64,000 nucleotides of DNA from Marsupella aquatica. Taxonomy: Eukaryota > Marchantiophyta. A program made the translations under genes and the position numbers. Below the pieces are notes generated by a model. That model saw only the letters and a program-made list of their open reading frames with translations, was not told where the DNA came from and did no database searches. Positions within the stretch are counted from its first letter, which is position 1; every line of letters starts with the position of its first letter. Where the stretch lies: NCBI GenBank assembly GCA_973895155.1, contig OZ316895.1:7440001-7504000 (forward strand), written 5' to 3'. Of the stretch, positions 20,990-32,636 are shown piece after piece.

Positions 20990-21480
20990 CACCCGGGTTC
21001 GGGAGCAGTCCGGGCCGGGACAAGTTCGGGAGAGGTCCGGGCTGGGGTCGGGGGGGCGGGGGCGGTTCGGGAAGCCGGTCCAGAGGGGGGGGCTGGTCCA
21101 TGGGCGGTTCGGGGGGAGCCGGTCCGAGTGTGGGGGGAGCCGGGTTTGGGAAAGGTCCGAGAAGTGTCTGGGGGAGTCCGGGAATTGTTCGGGGGGGTCC
21201 GGGAATTGTTCGGGGGGTCCCGGGGGGAGGTTGGGAAGGGTCCGGCCCGAGTTCGGGAGAGGTCCGGGTTGGGGGGGAGGGGGAGCTGTCTGGGGGGGTT
21301 TGGGGGAGCCGGTCTGGGTGGGGGAGCCGGTCTGGGTGGGGGGGAGCCGGGTTTGGGGGAGCCAGTTCGGGAGAGGTCCAGGAAGTGTGCGAGGGAGTCT
21401 GGGAATTGTCCGGGGGGTTCCGGGGGGAGTTCGGGAAGGGTCCGGGGCAGTTTGGGAGAATCTCGGCGAATATTCGTTAA
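20990..21480 (+). repeat. Extremely G-rich, strand-asymmetric low-complexity block
   Basis: For almost 500 bp the plus strand is built of runs of three to seven G separated by short words such as TCC, TTC, AGCC and TCTGG. Local repeats include GTCCGGGAATTGTTCGGGG (twice at about 21177-21215) and AGCCGGTCTGGGTGGGGG (twice at about 21310-21345). Flanks on both sides are AT-rich. All three plus frames and the opposite strand are open for long stretches because stop codons are rare in such sequence, so these frames are probably not genes. Short flanking words (AGCCC..GTTTGACC left; the inverse of GTTGAACTGGGGCT right) hint at imperfect inverted ends about 650 bp apart. Confidence 0.8.
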
Positions 21481-21484
21481 ACTT

Positions 21485-22440
21485 CCGGTTTTGGGGCCGT
21501 CATTCGACGGTTATACGTGCCCGGCAAGGCGTCAAGTTACCCGTCAGGTTGAACTGGGGCTCCAAGGTGAGCTTTGCCCCTCAGATGAACTAGTCAGGAT
21601 TGAAATAGGGGCTGAAACTACCAGAAGGGCTTTGGGATGTATTTTGCTCTAAGTCAAGAACAGTCTTATTGTAGTATATAGAGAACACCAGAATGAGATA
21701 TTTTTGACAATATATGAAGCTCTTATTATAGTGAATCCACCTTTCAAATTTTGTCTTATTCATATCTTGTGTCCGGTATTTTGATTTTAATGTGACTTAA
21801 CAAGGTAAATCATTTATATTAAGTTTATTTTGAATTAACTTGTGGACCCCTTTAAATTTTAGAGAACTTAGTGTATTTTGAGTGTATTTGGCTCCCTTCA
21901 TATATGTTTAATCTTTCATTTTAGATCACTCCTTAGTGAATTCTCTTTTTTCTCATGAGAATGAGAGAAATGAATTTGAAAAATGTGCACATCTACTGTA
22001 GTGTACTAAGTTCCCCTTGTGATTTTCGTCACAGAATGTATGGTTTAATTGAATTGACTGTCATTACCTACAGTGGAAGCAAGTGAAAATCTACTAATGT
22101 GCACAACTCTTTAATATCTTTGTACTTTCTTGGTCGTAATGTGCTTTTCTTTGCATGTGTACTTATGGTTTTGTGTGTTATGTCACTCACTCTTAATTCA
22201 CAAATGTTAATTTCTTGGTATATATTTACATGTAACTATTTCTTTTATCATAAAATAAATTAAATGAATTACATATCATTACAAGACAAAAAAAGACATG
22301 TTCTATGAGGAACATGCTATATAGAGAACACCAGAATGAGAGGTTTTTTATAACACTGCCCCATGAGATTATTGGTTACTTAGTTGTTGGGCTTAACAGC
22401 ATTGATCACCCTTCATTTTGGGGGCCTTAGAACATTGATT
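21485..22440. other. AT-rich DNA with a 640-bp-spaced direct repeat
   Basis: The word TATAGAGAACACCAGAATGAGA occurs twice in pieces, at about 21677-21700 and 22319-22342. No open frame of interest lies between them. The pair could mark the ends of a small decayed insertion. Confidence 0.5.
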
Positions 22441-23058
22441 ATTTACGGCTTGTCCTAAAGATAGATATCAAACCAACAATATGTGAAATGAAATTCAATA
22501 AATGCAAATTTATTAATGAAGAAGCCAAAGTTGGGAAATGTTTGGACCAATCCTGGAAATGGTCTAAAATTCTAGCAAAGTAAGCTCTCCACAAGAGCAT
22601 TTTCATGATTGGGTCCATTGTTTGCCCTGTAGGATTGGTAGCCACCGTCCCAGAAAAGGCCACTCAGTGCTTGTAAGCGAGCTTGTAAGGCCAACAAAAA
22701 CATTTTTGCTCGTTATGTGGTAATCTCACAGAGTACTCAAGCTCAACTTTAAATGTCAAATTTTCTGTTCCTAGAGACACTACTGCCTATGGCTTATTGA
22801 CTAAACTGAAAGTTCAATTTACTGGTGGTGGGCCGAAAATGGCTCCAAAAGTTTTTTACCACAAGATTCTATACAGATTCTGAAGAATATGGGTATTCTT
22901 GGTAGAAATATGGGAAAGATACCACATATGAGAATATGCTCCGTGGAATTTAATTCTTGAATTCCTTTTGTTTTTGTTCCTTTCTCTTGGGAGAAGGGGC
23001 GGACAGTGGTTGACTGTGTCTTCTAATGGGATGGTATTGTAATAAACCGTCAGCTCAT
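22441..23058. other. Intergenic DNA, nothing recognised
   Basis: AT-rich, with no convincing open frame and no repeat that I could align to other parts of the window. Confidence 0.4.
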
Positions 23059-23059
23059 G

Positions 23060-23330
23060 GACTACACAACAATGCAGAACATGAGAACACTCAATCTCAC
23101 ACTACACCAACCAGACACCACAATGGAGAAACTCCTCAAGTATCTATAGCTCATGAGAAGTACATGTGAAGAATAAGGGAGAGAGTGCTTTCCCTCCAAC
23201 TATGCCCCCCAAGGGGGCCCAGATATGTGGGTCTAAACTAAAAGGATCTTATCCTAATGCAATCCAGGGTTAGCTAACCCTAGTAAGGCCAAACTAACTA
23301 AGCCGTGAACTCAAGTCAATTCCTAACATG
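23060..23330. repeat. Dispersed repeat copy A (probable LTR or retroelement fragment)
   Basis: This segment aligns along its full length with 42980-43275 in the same orientation. Shared words in order include 'GAGCACTCAATCTCAC'-type sequence, 'ATGGAGAAACTC', 'GGGGGCC', 'CCTAAACTAA'-like sequence, 'CTAACCCTAGTAA' and 'TCAAGTCAATTCCTAACA'. The terminal CCTAACA (TGTTAGG on the other strand) is typical of copia LTR ends. There is no coding capacity. Confidence 0.65.
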
Positions 23331-23429
23331 TATTGGTATAAATTTTAAGTATTAAATATGGGTGGAAAGGGATTTTTGTTTTGGGGCATTGTATGTTTAC
23401 TAGTCCAATGCCAGTACATTGCACATAAG

Positions 23430-23800
23430 ATGTTGAGGTCATACAAACATTGTCGAGGTAAGTAAAAGATGTTGAGGAAAGAAAAAATGTCAAGGTGAGA
23501 AAACAACATTGAGGTGAGGAATAGATGTCAAGTACAGAAAGAGATGTTAAGGAGAGAAAATATGTACGTCTAGGTGAGAAAATATGTAGAGGAGAGAAAG
23601 AATGTCAAGGAGAGAAAAGATGTCAAGATGAGAAAAAGATGTTGTGATGACATAAAGATGTGGAGGTGAGAAGAAGATGTCAAGATAAGAAAAAGATATG
23701 ATGTCATGGTGAGAAAAAGAAGTTGGGGCAAGGAAAAGATGTCAAGATGAGAAAAACATATAAAGGTGAGGCAAAGATGTTGAGGCAAGCATGTCCCAAG
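23430..23800 (+). repeat. Purine-rich 19-bp minisatellite, about 19 degenerate units
   Basis: The consensus is close to AGATGTCAAGGTGAGAAAA, and most units are 18-20 bp. The array is strongly purine-biased on the plus strand. Its complement stays open as a hydrophobic repeat frame, which is a by-product of the repeat and not evidence for a gene. Confidence 0.8.
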
Positions 23801-23809
23801 GTGACATTA

Positions 23810-25000
23810 TTTAAGTAATGCTATCTGGGAGTGAGCAACGTGGCTGGGGCGCCAAGTGTAGTAGCCCTGAGAAATATGGTTCGAGAGAAAATATACTTTT
23901 CCTCTCCCTTTTTTGTCCTGTGCCCTCCCTTTCTCTCCTTCCAGTCTCCCTACTTGGCTCTTTGGCTCCCTCCCTCCCCCTTCCAACATGATTAAAAAAG
24001 CAAAGAAAAAACAGGGTGCAAGAAATAAATGATTCAAAGAAAAATGAAAATTCCGCTTCTCCCTAGTAAAGAAACCAAATAAAGACTCTTATACAACTAT
24101 AACTCACATATCACTTTAGAAAGTATTTAGCCAGCACACGTATTTTGTAAGTACCTACTTGACAAGCAAGTATATCCATGGGGCCAGGATTTTCTTCAAA
24201 AATCATTGAAATATATCTGATGCTACTGGTTTGTTTCCACATTTTTTACTTTTGTAGATTGCATTAAGCTTTTAGGCAGGATAGTTTTTTTTATAATGTT
24301 TCATTTGAATATGATATACATACAAACCCATTGCCCGTGCATTGCACAATTGTCATTACAACCATTCATTGTTGCGACTATTTCATTGTTCCAATCAATT
24401 ATCATTGTAGCCATTTTATGCCCAGTGCCATTGTGTCCTTGGTCAAATAATGTTATTGCAGAAATGAATTTAGGATTTAGTGTTAATGTAACTTGGGAAA
24501 AATACTTCATAGAGAGAATATAATTATTTTCTAAAAGATGTTCTCATCTTTGTATATTTTTCTCACTTTCCTATAAATAATCTTTCCAACTCAAAATGAT
24601 TTTTTGTATTGTTCTCTTTACGGACCCCCATGAGAGAGAGGTCTCTTGCAAATTCTCTGCCACGAGGTTGCGCCATGTCACCACAACCAACCACAAAACA
24701 GGAATGATCCTACTTTTAACAATAACAAACATGCACATTTCCTATTTGTGGCAAAGGCAATGTAATTTATGGGGCACCATGCAGTAAATATTAAATGTAA
24801 AAAAAACCCAAAAAACAAAGAAAGAGATATCATTTAGTAAAATCAAGTTACCATTCTAATGTTTGTCAAAGATATATAAATGTTGTATATCAAAATGCTT
24901 GTATTTTTTTAATTGTTTGCAAGTTTGAAAAAACCAATCGATAGAAATATACATAGTTAAAACCCCTTTGGCTTCACATTGTAACTCTAAATAATCAATC
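23810..25000. other. AT-rich intergenic DNA, no supported gene
   Basis: A pyrimidine-rich stretch lies at about 23895-23985. Two overlapping open frames on opposite strands (about 24300-24520) contain the imperfectly repeated word 'CATTGT', but nothing protein-like is recognisable. Confidence 0.4.
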
Positions 25001-25007
25001 TCCGTAG

Positions 25008-25475
25008 TACTTGATAAAATATGTCAATTGATTGGAAAACTCAAGATCAAGATTTAGAAACTCGTGACCTCTTTAATACTATCTTGATAAAATATCTCAC
25101 TGTCACACTCATTGGAAAGCTAAAGCAAAATTAAAAACTCATCATCTCCTTAGTACTTGACAAAATCTATCCATGTTAGGTTCATTGGAAAGCTAGAGAA
25201 ATTCAGATACTCATGATCTCTCTAATTCTTGACGAATAATCTCAATGTCACACATTAGAAAGCTAGAGAGATTGAAAACCTCATGATCTCTTTAGTACCA
25301 TGACAAAATCTGACATGAAATTTGTCAATGTCAGACTCAATGTTGGAAAGCTAAAAGAATTCATGACCTCATGATCAAAACTTCTTATACTCACAGTCAT
25401 TGGAAAGGCAAAGAAATTCAAAAACTCATTTGCAACTTGACAAAATTTGTCAATCTGAGGCTTGTTAGAATCTGA
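25008..25475. repeat. Degenerate 80-86 bp tandem repeat, five to six units
   Basis: Units share CTTGACAAAATNTGTCAATG, 'CATTGGAAAGCTAGAG' and 'CTCATGATCTCTTTAGTA' in order. The array ends with a short duplication of ATCTGAGGCTTGTTAGA at about 25452-25490. The sequence is diverged enough that the array is old. Confidence 0.65.
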
Positions 25476-25489
25476 GGCTTGTTAGAATC

Positions 25490-27460
25490 CCTTTCTCGAT
25501 TAAGAGATATCACAATCTCGTCACCGTCACAAACTTAGCCGCTGCAAACTGATTTCTTTGATTACGTCGCCATCCCTTGCTCACAATGCTTGCTTCCCGG
25601 CTTGAATTGTTTGCATCCCTCTAGTCTTCAACTGAAGCTCACTCTGAACACAAGTTGACGCCAAATGCAACCTCTATGTCAAAGAAACAATTGTTGGTCT
25701 CCCCCTCACACCATAGCTTTCTTAAATAAAAAAACTATAAATCGTTCATATGAAGTGATGGCTCATTTGTTTTGTGTGTTCTTCCCACCGAATCGACAAA
25801 CGCTCTTTTGCAAACAGCCAAGTATTGTCCTCAAGTCTATCTTGTGGCGGTAATGCTCAATGTAACTGACAAACGATCAATCATGAATGACAGAAACACG
25901 ATTTCTCCAATGTGTAAGCAAAAACCGTCAAAAAACTCAATTCCTCCATGTATATTCAACCTTCCTCTGTCTTTTGAGTGTTTTCTTTTGTACGAGCACA
26001 CACCAAGACAATCGAGAGACTCAAAATCGTCCATTACTGCCTTGCTGAAAATTGATTTCACTTCATCACACACACATTCCTTGGATGAACATGGGGGTCC
26101 ACGGATTAATTCTATCCTATTACTTCAAGTGAATGGGGCAATCATGTTTCCAATTGTAATGTGGGGTCTATTTAGACCTTCTTATCAGACCCACCTACCC
26201 ATGATAGCCACATGTCAACTCACAATCAATTTCCAATGACATGATTAGAATCATTTTATGGATGTTATTGCATGAGTCTAGGTGTGGGTGGAAGTGCATC
26301 CGCACCACAAGCTAGGATGTGGTATAGATGGAAGAATCAAAAGTGTCTCTTTTCACTTAAAGACCAAGTAATCGATCCCTTTAAGAACATAATTGGAATG
26401 AATTGAATGTTTTTATCATTTTGAGAACTTTAGAGCCTCTTGCTCTCTATTTCTCTTACTCTTAACATAAATAAACAAATCTACCAAAACACCAGTACAA
26501 AACTTTTGAGTTATAGATGAAGGTAAACTTAGATTGAGATGATTTAATTATTATTTTAATATTGTCACTCCTTCAGAAAAGATTCTGGTCTTATTATATA
26601 TAAAATGGTAATTTCCAACCACTCTCCAATCATCCTAAAGTAAGACTTTTGCTCACCAAACCCAAAATAACTTTCTGGTTACAAATGCAGAGATAAGCCT
26701 TATGATGCCGTCAACATGATTTGATTAAGTGTGATACACAACTTAAGTCAAATTCTAAGGTTTATTGCAGTGCATAGTAACAATACTAATTCCCTTGAAA
26801 ATGGAATTTTGCTTATCACAATTACAACATTCATCCTCGAATTGGCTAGCGAATCTCGTCATAGCGAGCAAGCCTAGCAGTGAACTCGATGTGAATTTCA
26901 AAAGTTAATCATTAAACTCAATCACTACACAAGAGTCTTGAATTTAATCACTCTTCAAAATCAAAATTTTACTTCCATACAAGACCTTGACTCTCAATGA
27001 CTTGTTACAATGGAAGGAGTAACAATTAATCAACAACCTCTATTGTTTAATAATGTTTTTGGTCCCTAGGCAAGAAATGACACTAAAAGACTTTATAGGT
27101 TTAGGGTCCTAACATAATGGTGGTAAGTAAGGTTATACCCTTTTGAGTCTAATTAAGATAGATATAATATTACTCTAATAGTAGATTCTTACAAAAACTA
27201 AGTTTGGGGACGGAAATGACTAAGTGTCATTAGACTTTTCTGACAGAAAATAATATTTGATCATCCTTGTCTATTTTTAATTCCTAATCCGTAACACCCA
27301 AAATGCTGATTTTAACACAGTGGCAGGTACTACCTTTAGTCTACAAGCATGCAAAATCTCAAACTTTTTTGAGTGGTCTAAGTACTTCAAAGAAATCGGA
27401 CAAAAATGTTATTGGATGAAAATGTAGTCTAATCCTAAACTTTTCTAAGTGTCGGGAAGA
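25490..27460. other. AT-rich intergenic DNA, no supported gene
   Basis: A plus-strand frame at 25772-26239 (155 codons) has no recognised motif and a composition that could be chance. The remainder has many stops in all frames. Confidence 0.35.
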
Positions 27461-27468
27461 AAAAGGTG

Positions 27469-27633
27469 GACGCTTTGCAAAGCGTCAGGATTTGAATGGA
27501 CGCTTCATGAAGCGTCGGTGTCTTACATTTGTTGGGGATGCAGATGCTTTCAAAAGCGTCAAGGTCTTCGTCATCGTCAGGGGTGGACGCTTCATGAGGC
27601 GTCCTGAAACTGTTAGACGCTTTCAAAAGCGTC
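27469..27633. repeat. Cluster of five 18-20 bp palindromes
   Basis: Palindromes lie at 27469-27486 (GACGCTTTGCAAAGCGTC, perfect), 27499-27516 (GACGCTTCATGAAGCGTC, perfect), 27543-27560 (GATGCTTTCAAAAGCGTC), 27585-27604 (GGACGCTTCATGAGGCGTCC) and 27616-27633 (GACGCTTTCAAAAGCGTC). Start-to-start distances of the GAC/GAT words are 30, 44, 43 and 30 bp. Arms are shared (GACGCTT / AAGCGTC) while centres alternate between TTTNNAAA and TTCATGAA types. Similar GACGCTTTTNAAAGCGTC words occur in subterminal regions of some plant DNA transposons. Confidence 0.85.
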
Positions 27634-27639
27634 GACATA

Positions 27640-28530
27640 AAGTAACAAATTAAGTTTTGGTACCTTAGAAAATTCATAACTCCTTAACGGCTGGTCCGAT
27701 GAAGCTTAAACTTTGCCAAGGTGATCTCCTATATCTATTCCATGTGGTACCAAGATTTCAGACATTTCCAATATCCTTATCAATTAAAATAAAATAGGAG
27801 AAGTTTCAACTTCTTAATCTGGATTAACACTTAGAATCGGTGCAGAAACTAGTTTTCTTCACAAAGAGATTGCAAAAATCCAAGAATAAGCTTGAGTTGA
27901 GTGAATCGAAAAAAGTATCCATCAACATAGGACATCCTCATTATTCTTACTTTCACCACATGTCATGGACAGAACAATTAAAGCTTTATAGTTTTTAAGT
28001 ACTTTGTCAGTAAAGATGTTCTAATTGACAATACTGCCATTGTTTTTTCGGTATTTATAAAAATGTCATGATTTTGTATATGGATGACAATTTTACCAAG
28101 GTAACCAGGGGAACTATGTACAAATCCGTGACAAAAAAATAGTGAAAATATTATAAATTCAAACATCTTTAGTGACAATGTACTTAAAAGCTGTTAAGCT
28201 TTAAATCCAAGGGTTATAATGAGTTCCCTCAAAAAATGTATTTTGTAAATAGACAATGACTAAAAAGGAAGAGAGTGTATATTATAATGAGTAGATGTTT
28301 ATGAGGAAGAGGTTGGGGATGAGGTTTAGGGCCGCTTGTTCACATCTAAAAACCCCACTCAGAAACAAAAAACGCAAAATGAAAACTTTGTGGAGGGATG
28401 GAAATGTTTGAGTTATTCTTTGAAAATATGAGGAGAAGCCCAGAGCAAGATTTTACATCATTGCTTTAAGTTAACAATACAATGCAAAATCTAGAGATAG
28501 AACTCAACATTTCCAGCTGCTAAAATACAG
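27640..28530. other. AT-rich intergenic DNA, nothing recognised
   Basis: No convincing open frame or aligned repeat was found. A small imperfect inverted pair, 'TTAAAGCTTTATAGTTTTTAAGTAC' versus its approximate complement about 200 bp downstream, lies near 27975-28205 and could be the ends of a short element. Confidence 0.35.
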
Positions 28531-28538
28531 AGTTGACC

Positions 28539-28592
28539 TTGGGGCGTGGCCAAGTGGATCACATGGGTTTCTAAGATTCCACTATTGAGAAA
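28539..28592 (+). pseudogene. tRNA-like relic, resembling the 5' half of plastid trnQ
   Basis: The first 18 bases (TGGGGCGTGGCCAAGTGG) match the acceptor stem and D-arm start of plastid trnQ-UUG, and a GGGTTT and CTATT follow at about the right distance. The match then decays, and no T-arm GGTTCGAA is present. A degraded plastid-to-nucleus fragment or tRNA-derived repeat head is the likely explanation. Confidence 0.35.
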
Positions 28593-28744
28593 TGTCAAGT
28601 GATGTGTGCTGCATCAAACAGGTAGTCGTTTGTCTGGCCGTTGAGTACAGTTGTTTTTGGGAAGCAAATAATCCTGCGACTACAGTTTCACTGGGGTTTC
28701 ACCCAACACTGCAAGAGCAAATTTAAATATAGTAATGACTCTTT

Positions 28745-28910
28745 TTCTTAACACATCTGGGCAGATCTGAAAAGTAGTTTTGATCTCACACTAGCCCAAC
28801 CATCCTCTTAACACCTCTAGGCATGTAATTTTGTTCAGCAGTTAGTGACCCACCCTCCTCTTAACACATCTAGGCATGTAATTTGTTCAGCTGCTAGTAA
28901 CCCACCCTCG
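28745..28910. repeat. Tandem duplication of about 60 bp, two and a half copies
   Basis: The phrases 'CTCTTAACAC(A/C)TCTAGGCATGTAAT' and 'TTGTTCAGC' followed by 'CCCACCCTC' occur twice in tandem, with a third partial copy on the left beginning 'CTTAACACATCTGGGCA'. Confidence 0.6.
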
Positions 28911-28919
28911 GTCACAGGC

Positions 28920-31900
28920 CATATATGACCAACACTTTGAGGGAACAAGAAATCTCAAACCAGGAGACAGGATCCCCAAAGGCAGGAGAGCCAAGAAAAG
29001 TGGACTTGGACCACAAATCATAGTATAGACATATATAAAAACTAGGCAAGAAATTTGTAACAGGAGAAGAAAAACACAAATGAAAAACAGTATTGAGAGA
29101 CAAAGGTCAATCCCCATCATTTTGTTCTTAGTTCCCCTGGGCCTTCTTAAAGTGTAAAAGGGGTTTCCAACGAGGATCATAAAGTGTGATTGTGAAGAAG
29201 ACCAGGTTTCTTTGAATTGTGCTTACCGTAATCATCCCTCCTCAAGCAAGCAAGCCAACAAGATTCAGTCTGCGTCCAGATTTGACTTCTTCATCAAAAC
29301 CTTTTGCAGTCTTGCACATTGCTTTGGAACAGTCCATTGCAACCCTGAAAGAAACCTCTACAGTACTTGCTTAACAGTGAAAATCCCAAATCCTAGACGA
29401 GAGACAGAGCAGAACAGGTCAAAGCTCCAGAGGAAAGAGCAAAAAGGATTTCCTTTCTTCGCACAAGAAAAGAGAGGAAAGATGGAAACAAAGGATTTCA
29501 TTTTCATTTCATTCCCCTCTGTTGGTCTCCAGATGAACTTCGAAGGAACAGTGATACACGTTCCTCTGGATCCGAACTCACTGTACATGTCGATACTAAA
29601 ACAATGACCAATGAGTTTTAAATCTTCGAACTTTGAACCCCAATTTGGACTGCCCCCAAAACTTGCACTTCCATTTCTAGGAAGGGTACCGTAGTGAAGT
29701 GAACTGGAACTCTGGAGGGGAATTGTCGCCAGCGACCTACGGTCCAGTACGCCAGTGATCGTGTCCAATCTGATCTTTGGAAGCAGGAGAACGCAGAAGG
29801 AGTCAGTCAGGAATCTGCCTCTGTACTTTCTCTTTCTCGCGGAGGACAGCCAGGACAGGAGCAAGGAAAGAGGAGGCTCGGAGCCAGCAGCAGTAGCAGT
29901 ACCAGCAGCACCACATTTTTTCCTGTCTGGGCGTTTGCAGGCAATGACTAGTGTCTTGTTACACAATTAAGCGGATCTTTTCTGAAACGCTTACGAGGAG
30001 GACGCTGGTATCACTATGATTTGGAATGAGTGCCCTTGTCATCGTGATGCAGCACCACTAAACTCATGACGGAAGAGCTTGACATTGCGAGGACGGAGGG
30101 AGTCCAGTAGCTTGCTCTGGCACTTCTTTCTCTGCCTGCGCTACAAGTGAACCGAACTGAGCTGGGTTGGATGGAGCCTTGGATTGGACATTGATTTACG
30201 GAGTGAATGAGCCAGGCAAGTGTGAATATCTGTCAGCGGGCGGCTTCAGAAGTGAGGAGCATTTTTGTGTCTGAGCTGTGGATTTGGAGCTGACGCTCAC
30301 AAAGGTTCTTCTCTCTCTGATGAACTGTAGGCCGGCATTGTACTGTACTGGGAGTGGTCCTCGTCTATCCAAACCCAATTGCTGTAGCCCACTTTGCGGC
30401 AATCGCTCTTGTCAGTCACGTATAGCAGGTCCCGTTCTAGTGCTGTAGACTTGGCTCTGAGTTGGAGTTGATTTTCAAGTCCCCTCCTGTAACTGTGCGT
30501 CTTGCTTGTCATGGTTTTCTTTCCAAATGCCGGTATTGGGCGAGTTTATTTCAGAACCAATGTTCTCTTCCTGAGGCCAACTAGCGTGCGTTCGTTACGC
30601 AGGAAGGGAAGGGAGAGTCTTCATTATCAGCTGTGAGGGTGACGCTGTATTACCACGTCTCACGTAGCCAGCAGGAGGAGCAAAATGACGGACTGGCAGC
30701 TGAAAGGCTGTTGTGATCACTCGCAAGTAGCATTTGTCGCCACTGTGGGTGCATTTATTTTTGTTATACTTATTGTAAGTGAGCGCTCTAACCCCAAATA
30801 GATCTTGTTCTCGCACCTCGCGTGTGTTTGAGGAACCATTCTGCTTGTCTTACGGATTGAAAGACATAATTGTGAAATTATAGCATGTGTTTCGCAGATA
30901 GCAATAAAGTAACGGTAATTCTTGGAAAGACCTGTGCAACGCTGTTTCGATAAGGCAGATGGATAATTAGCGGATCTAAGTGGGGTTGTGATTCGCATTC
31001 GCATTTGCATCTGAGCTTTGGGATCGGGTCTTTTTTGAAATGCTCTTGTGAGATAGTTTGCTCCCGAGGAACTTACGGCCTGTTCGCAGTCGGAGTGTGG
31101 ATGAACGAGGATTCAATTGTAACGTCATTGATGTCGGCAGAAGACATGTAGCAGCAGGAATGAAAGGGCATGGCACAATAGAGGGGACGGGGGGCGGCAA
31201 AATCAACAATGACCCATCCAAAAACTAACGCGCACACAGAGCAATATAACTCGCTCTCTCAACCATTTCTGTTATGGACATCTAGTCTGGAATTCCAAAC
31301 CGTGCATTATGGTCAGAAATATCTTGAGACAGGAAATATTGAGGGGTTGTGGTAAAAGGTGGAGGAATATCTTCTCACTCCTGTTAGGGTGCGGCAGGAA
31401 GAAATGAGGCCAATTCCAGAGGGAAAAAGGCCAGAGTTGAAGATGTATGTACAAGTCTTCCTATGGAGTCGAGGAACTAACGCACTCATATCGTGATGCA
31501 GCTGTGGAGAACGCCTGTTCTCATTCCTTTCAAACTTATTACTGTTTACCTTCATGAAGTCAGCCACGCTCTTGCTGCCAAGTGCACCTGTGGCAAAGTA
31601 AGTGCTCCATTGCAAGGCTCAGTCTCCTAATCGCTTATTGTCATGACAGCTGTGGGGGGGGTATCCCTTGAGAGCTCCCCGCGTCCATCGAAGGAGTTCT
31701 CACTAGAATCCTCTTTCTTCAGTGGAGAGAGTTCTCTTGCAGTTCTTTTAATTGAGGCTGCTTACTTGTTCACTGTCAATTTTACTCTTTTCACGTATAA
31801 ACCTAGATCTTGTGCTATTGTTTATATTACATTTCATCGTCTGCTTTGTACTCCGTTGTCCCCACCAACTATTGGGGATCTGTTCATATTAGTTCATATC

Positions 31901-32630
31901 AGCACGTCTGATGAGCATTGACTGTGGCAGGTTGAAGGCATTGAAGTGAATCTGAATGAAGGTGGTGTGACGCACACCCGAGGGGGAGCGACATGGGTCA
32001 TTTTGCCTGCTGGCTGTAAGAACACCCACCCCCTGCTGCCCCAAATATTTGTCACAGAATGTTATGCCTTACATTTAATAATGGTTTGGAAGGGAGCACT
32101 CATCACTAGTAAGCAATCGCTGAGGAGGCTTTTGAACCATAGGCAAGATCTAGTTCAGAAGCTGTCATTCAATTACAAATGCAATGCCGGAGGAAACACT
32201 TCCATAAAGCTGATCGTTCGTTTCTGGTTTCTTGGATGGTTTACAGATCTGGGGTCTTCATTCTGGGGCATGATTTTGATCATAATGTCACCCAACAAAA
32301 TCTCGTGTTTTATCGCTGCTGGAGTCCTAGTGGCATCTCTGATCGTTGTCCTATTTCTTGCCAAAAATGTAAGGCTTTATCTACTTTATGATAAGCATAA
32401 ATGTTTCTTTTCTTGCCAGAATGTGATGGTGACTTTTCCACTGCCGTCTGGAGCTGGAAGCGACAGCTCCTCACTCCAGTTTCATATGATTTTTATTGTT
32501 TTTGTTCTGTTTCCGCATGTTCGAGGGAAAGTGAAAGTGATGGACTGACACGGAAGTTTCCTTTATGCCTAGAATCATTGTAAACATACAATTCGTGGTT
32601 GACATCTAACTGAAGCCTCTGTTGGAATTA
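28920..32630. other. Unresolved region with gene-like composition, no confident gene
   Basis: From about 29.6 to 31.3 kb the DNA is GC-richer, as around promoters. A long minus-strand frame lies at 29358-29966. Plus-strand frames at 31946-32548 include hydrophobic stretches (ISCFIAAGVLVASLIVVLF). A credible splice pair exists (AAAAAT|GTAAGG near 32368 and TTGCCAG near 32420). I could not build a phase-consistent protein that resembles a known family. It may hold untranslated exons or a non-coding transcript. Confidence 0.25.
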
Positions 32631-32636
32631 TCGTCA

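Noticed and set aside
20803-21480. 225-codon Gly/Ser/Arg-rich open frame through the G-rich block
   Set aside because: Stop codons are rare in such G-rich DNA and two other plus frames are open as well; no splice or start context supports a gene.
23570-23788. Hydrophobic repetitive minus-strand open frame
   Set aside because: It is the complement of the 19-bp purine minisatellite; the repeat composition keeps it open.
29358-29966. 202-codon minus-strand open frame
   Set aside because: No recognised motif, a non-ATG start in the longest version and no linked exons; kept only as part of the unresolved region.
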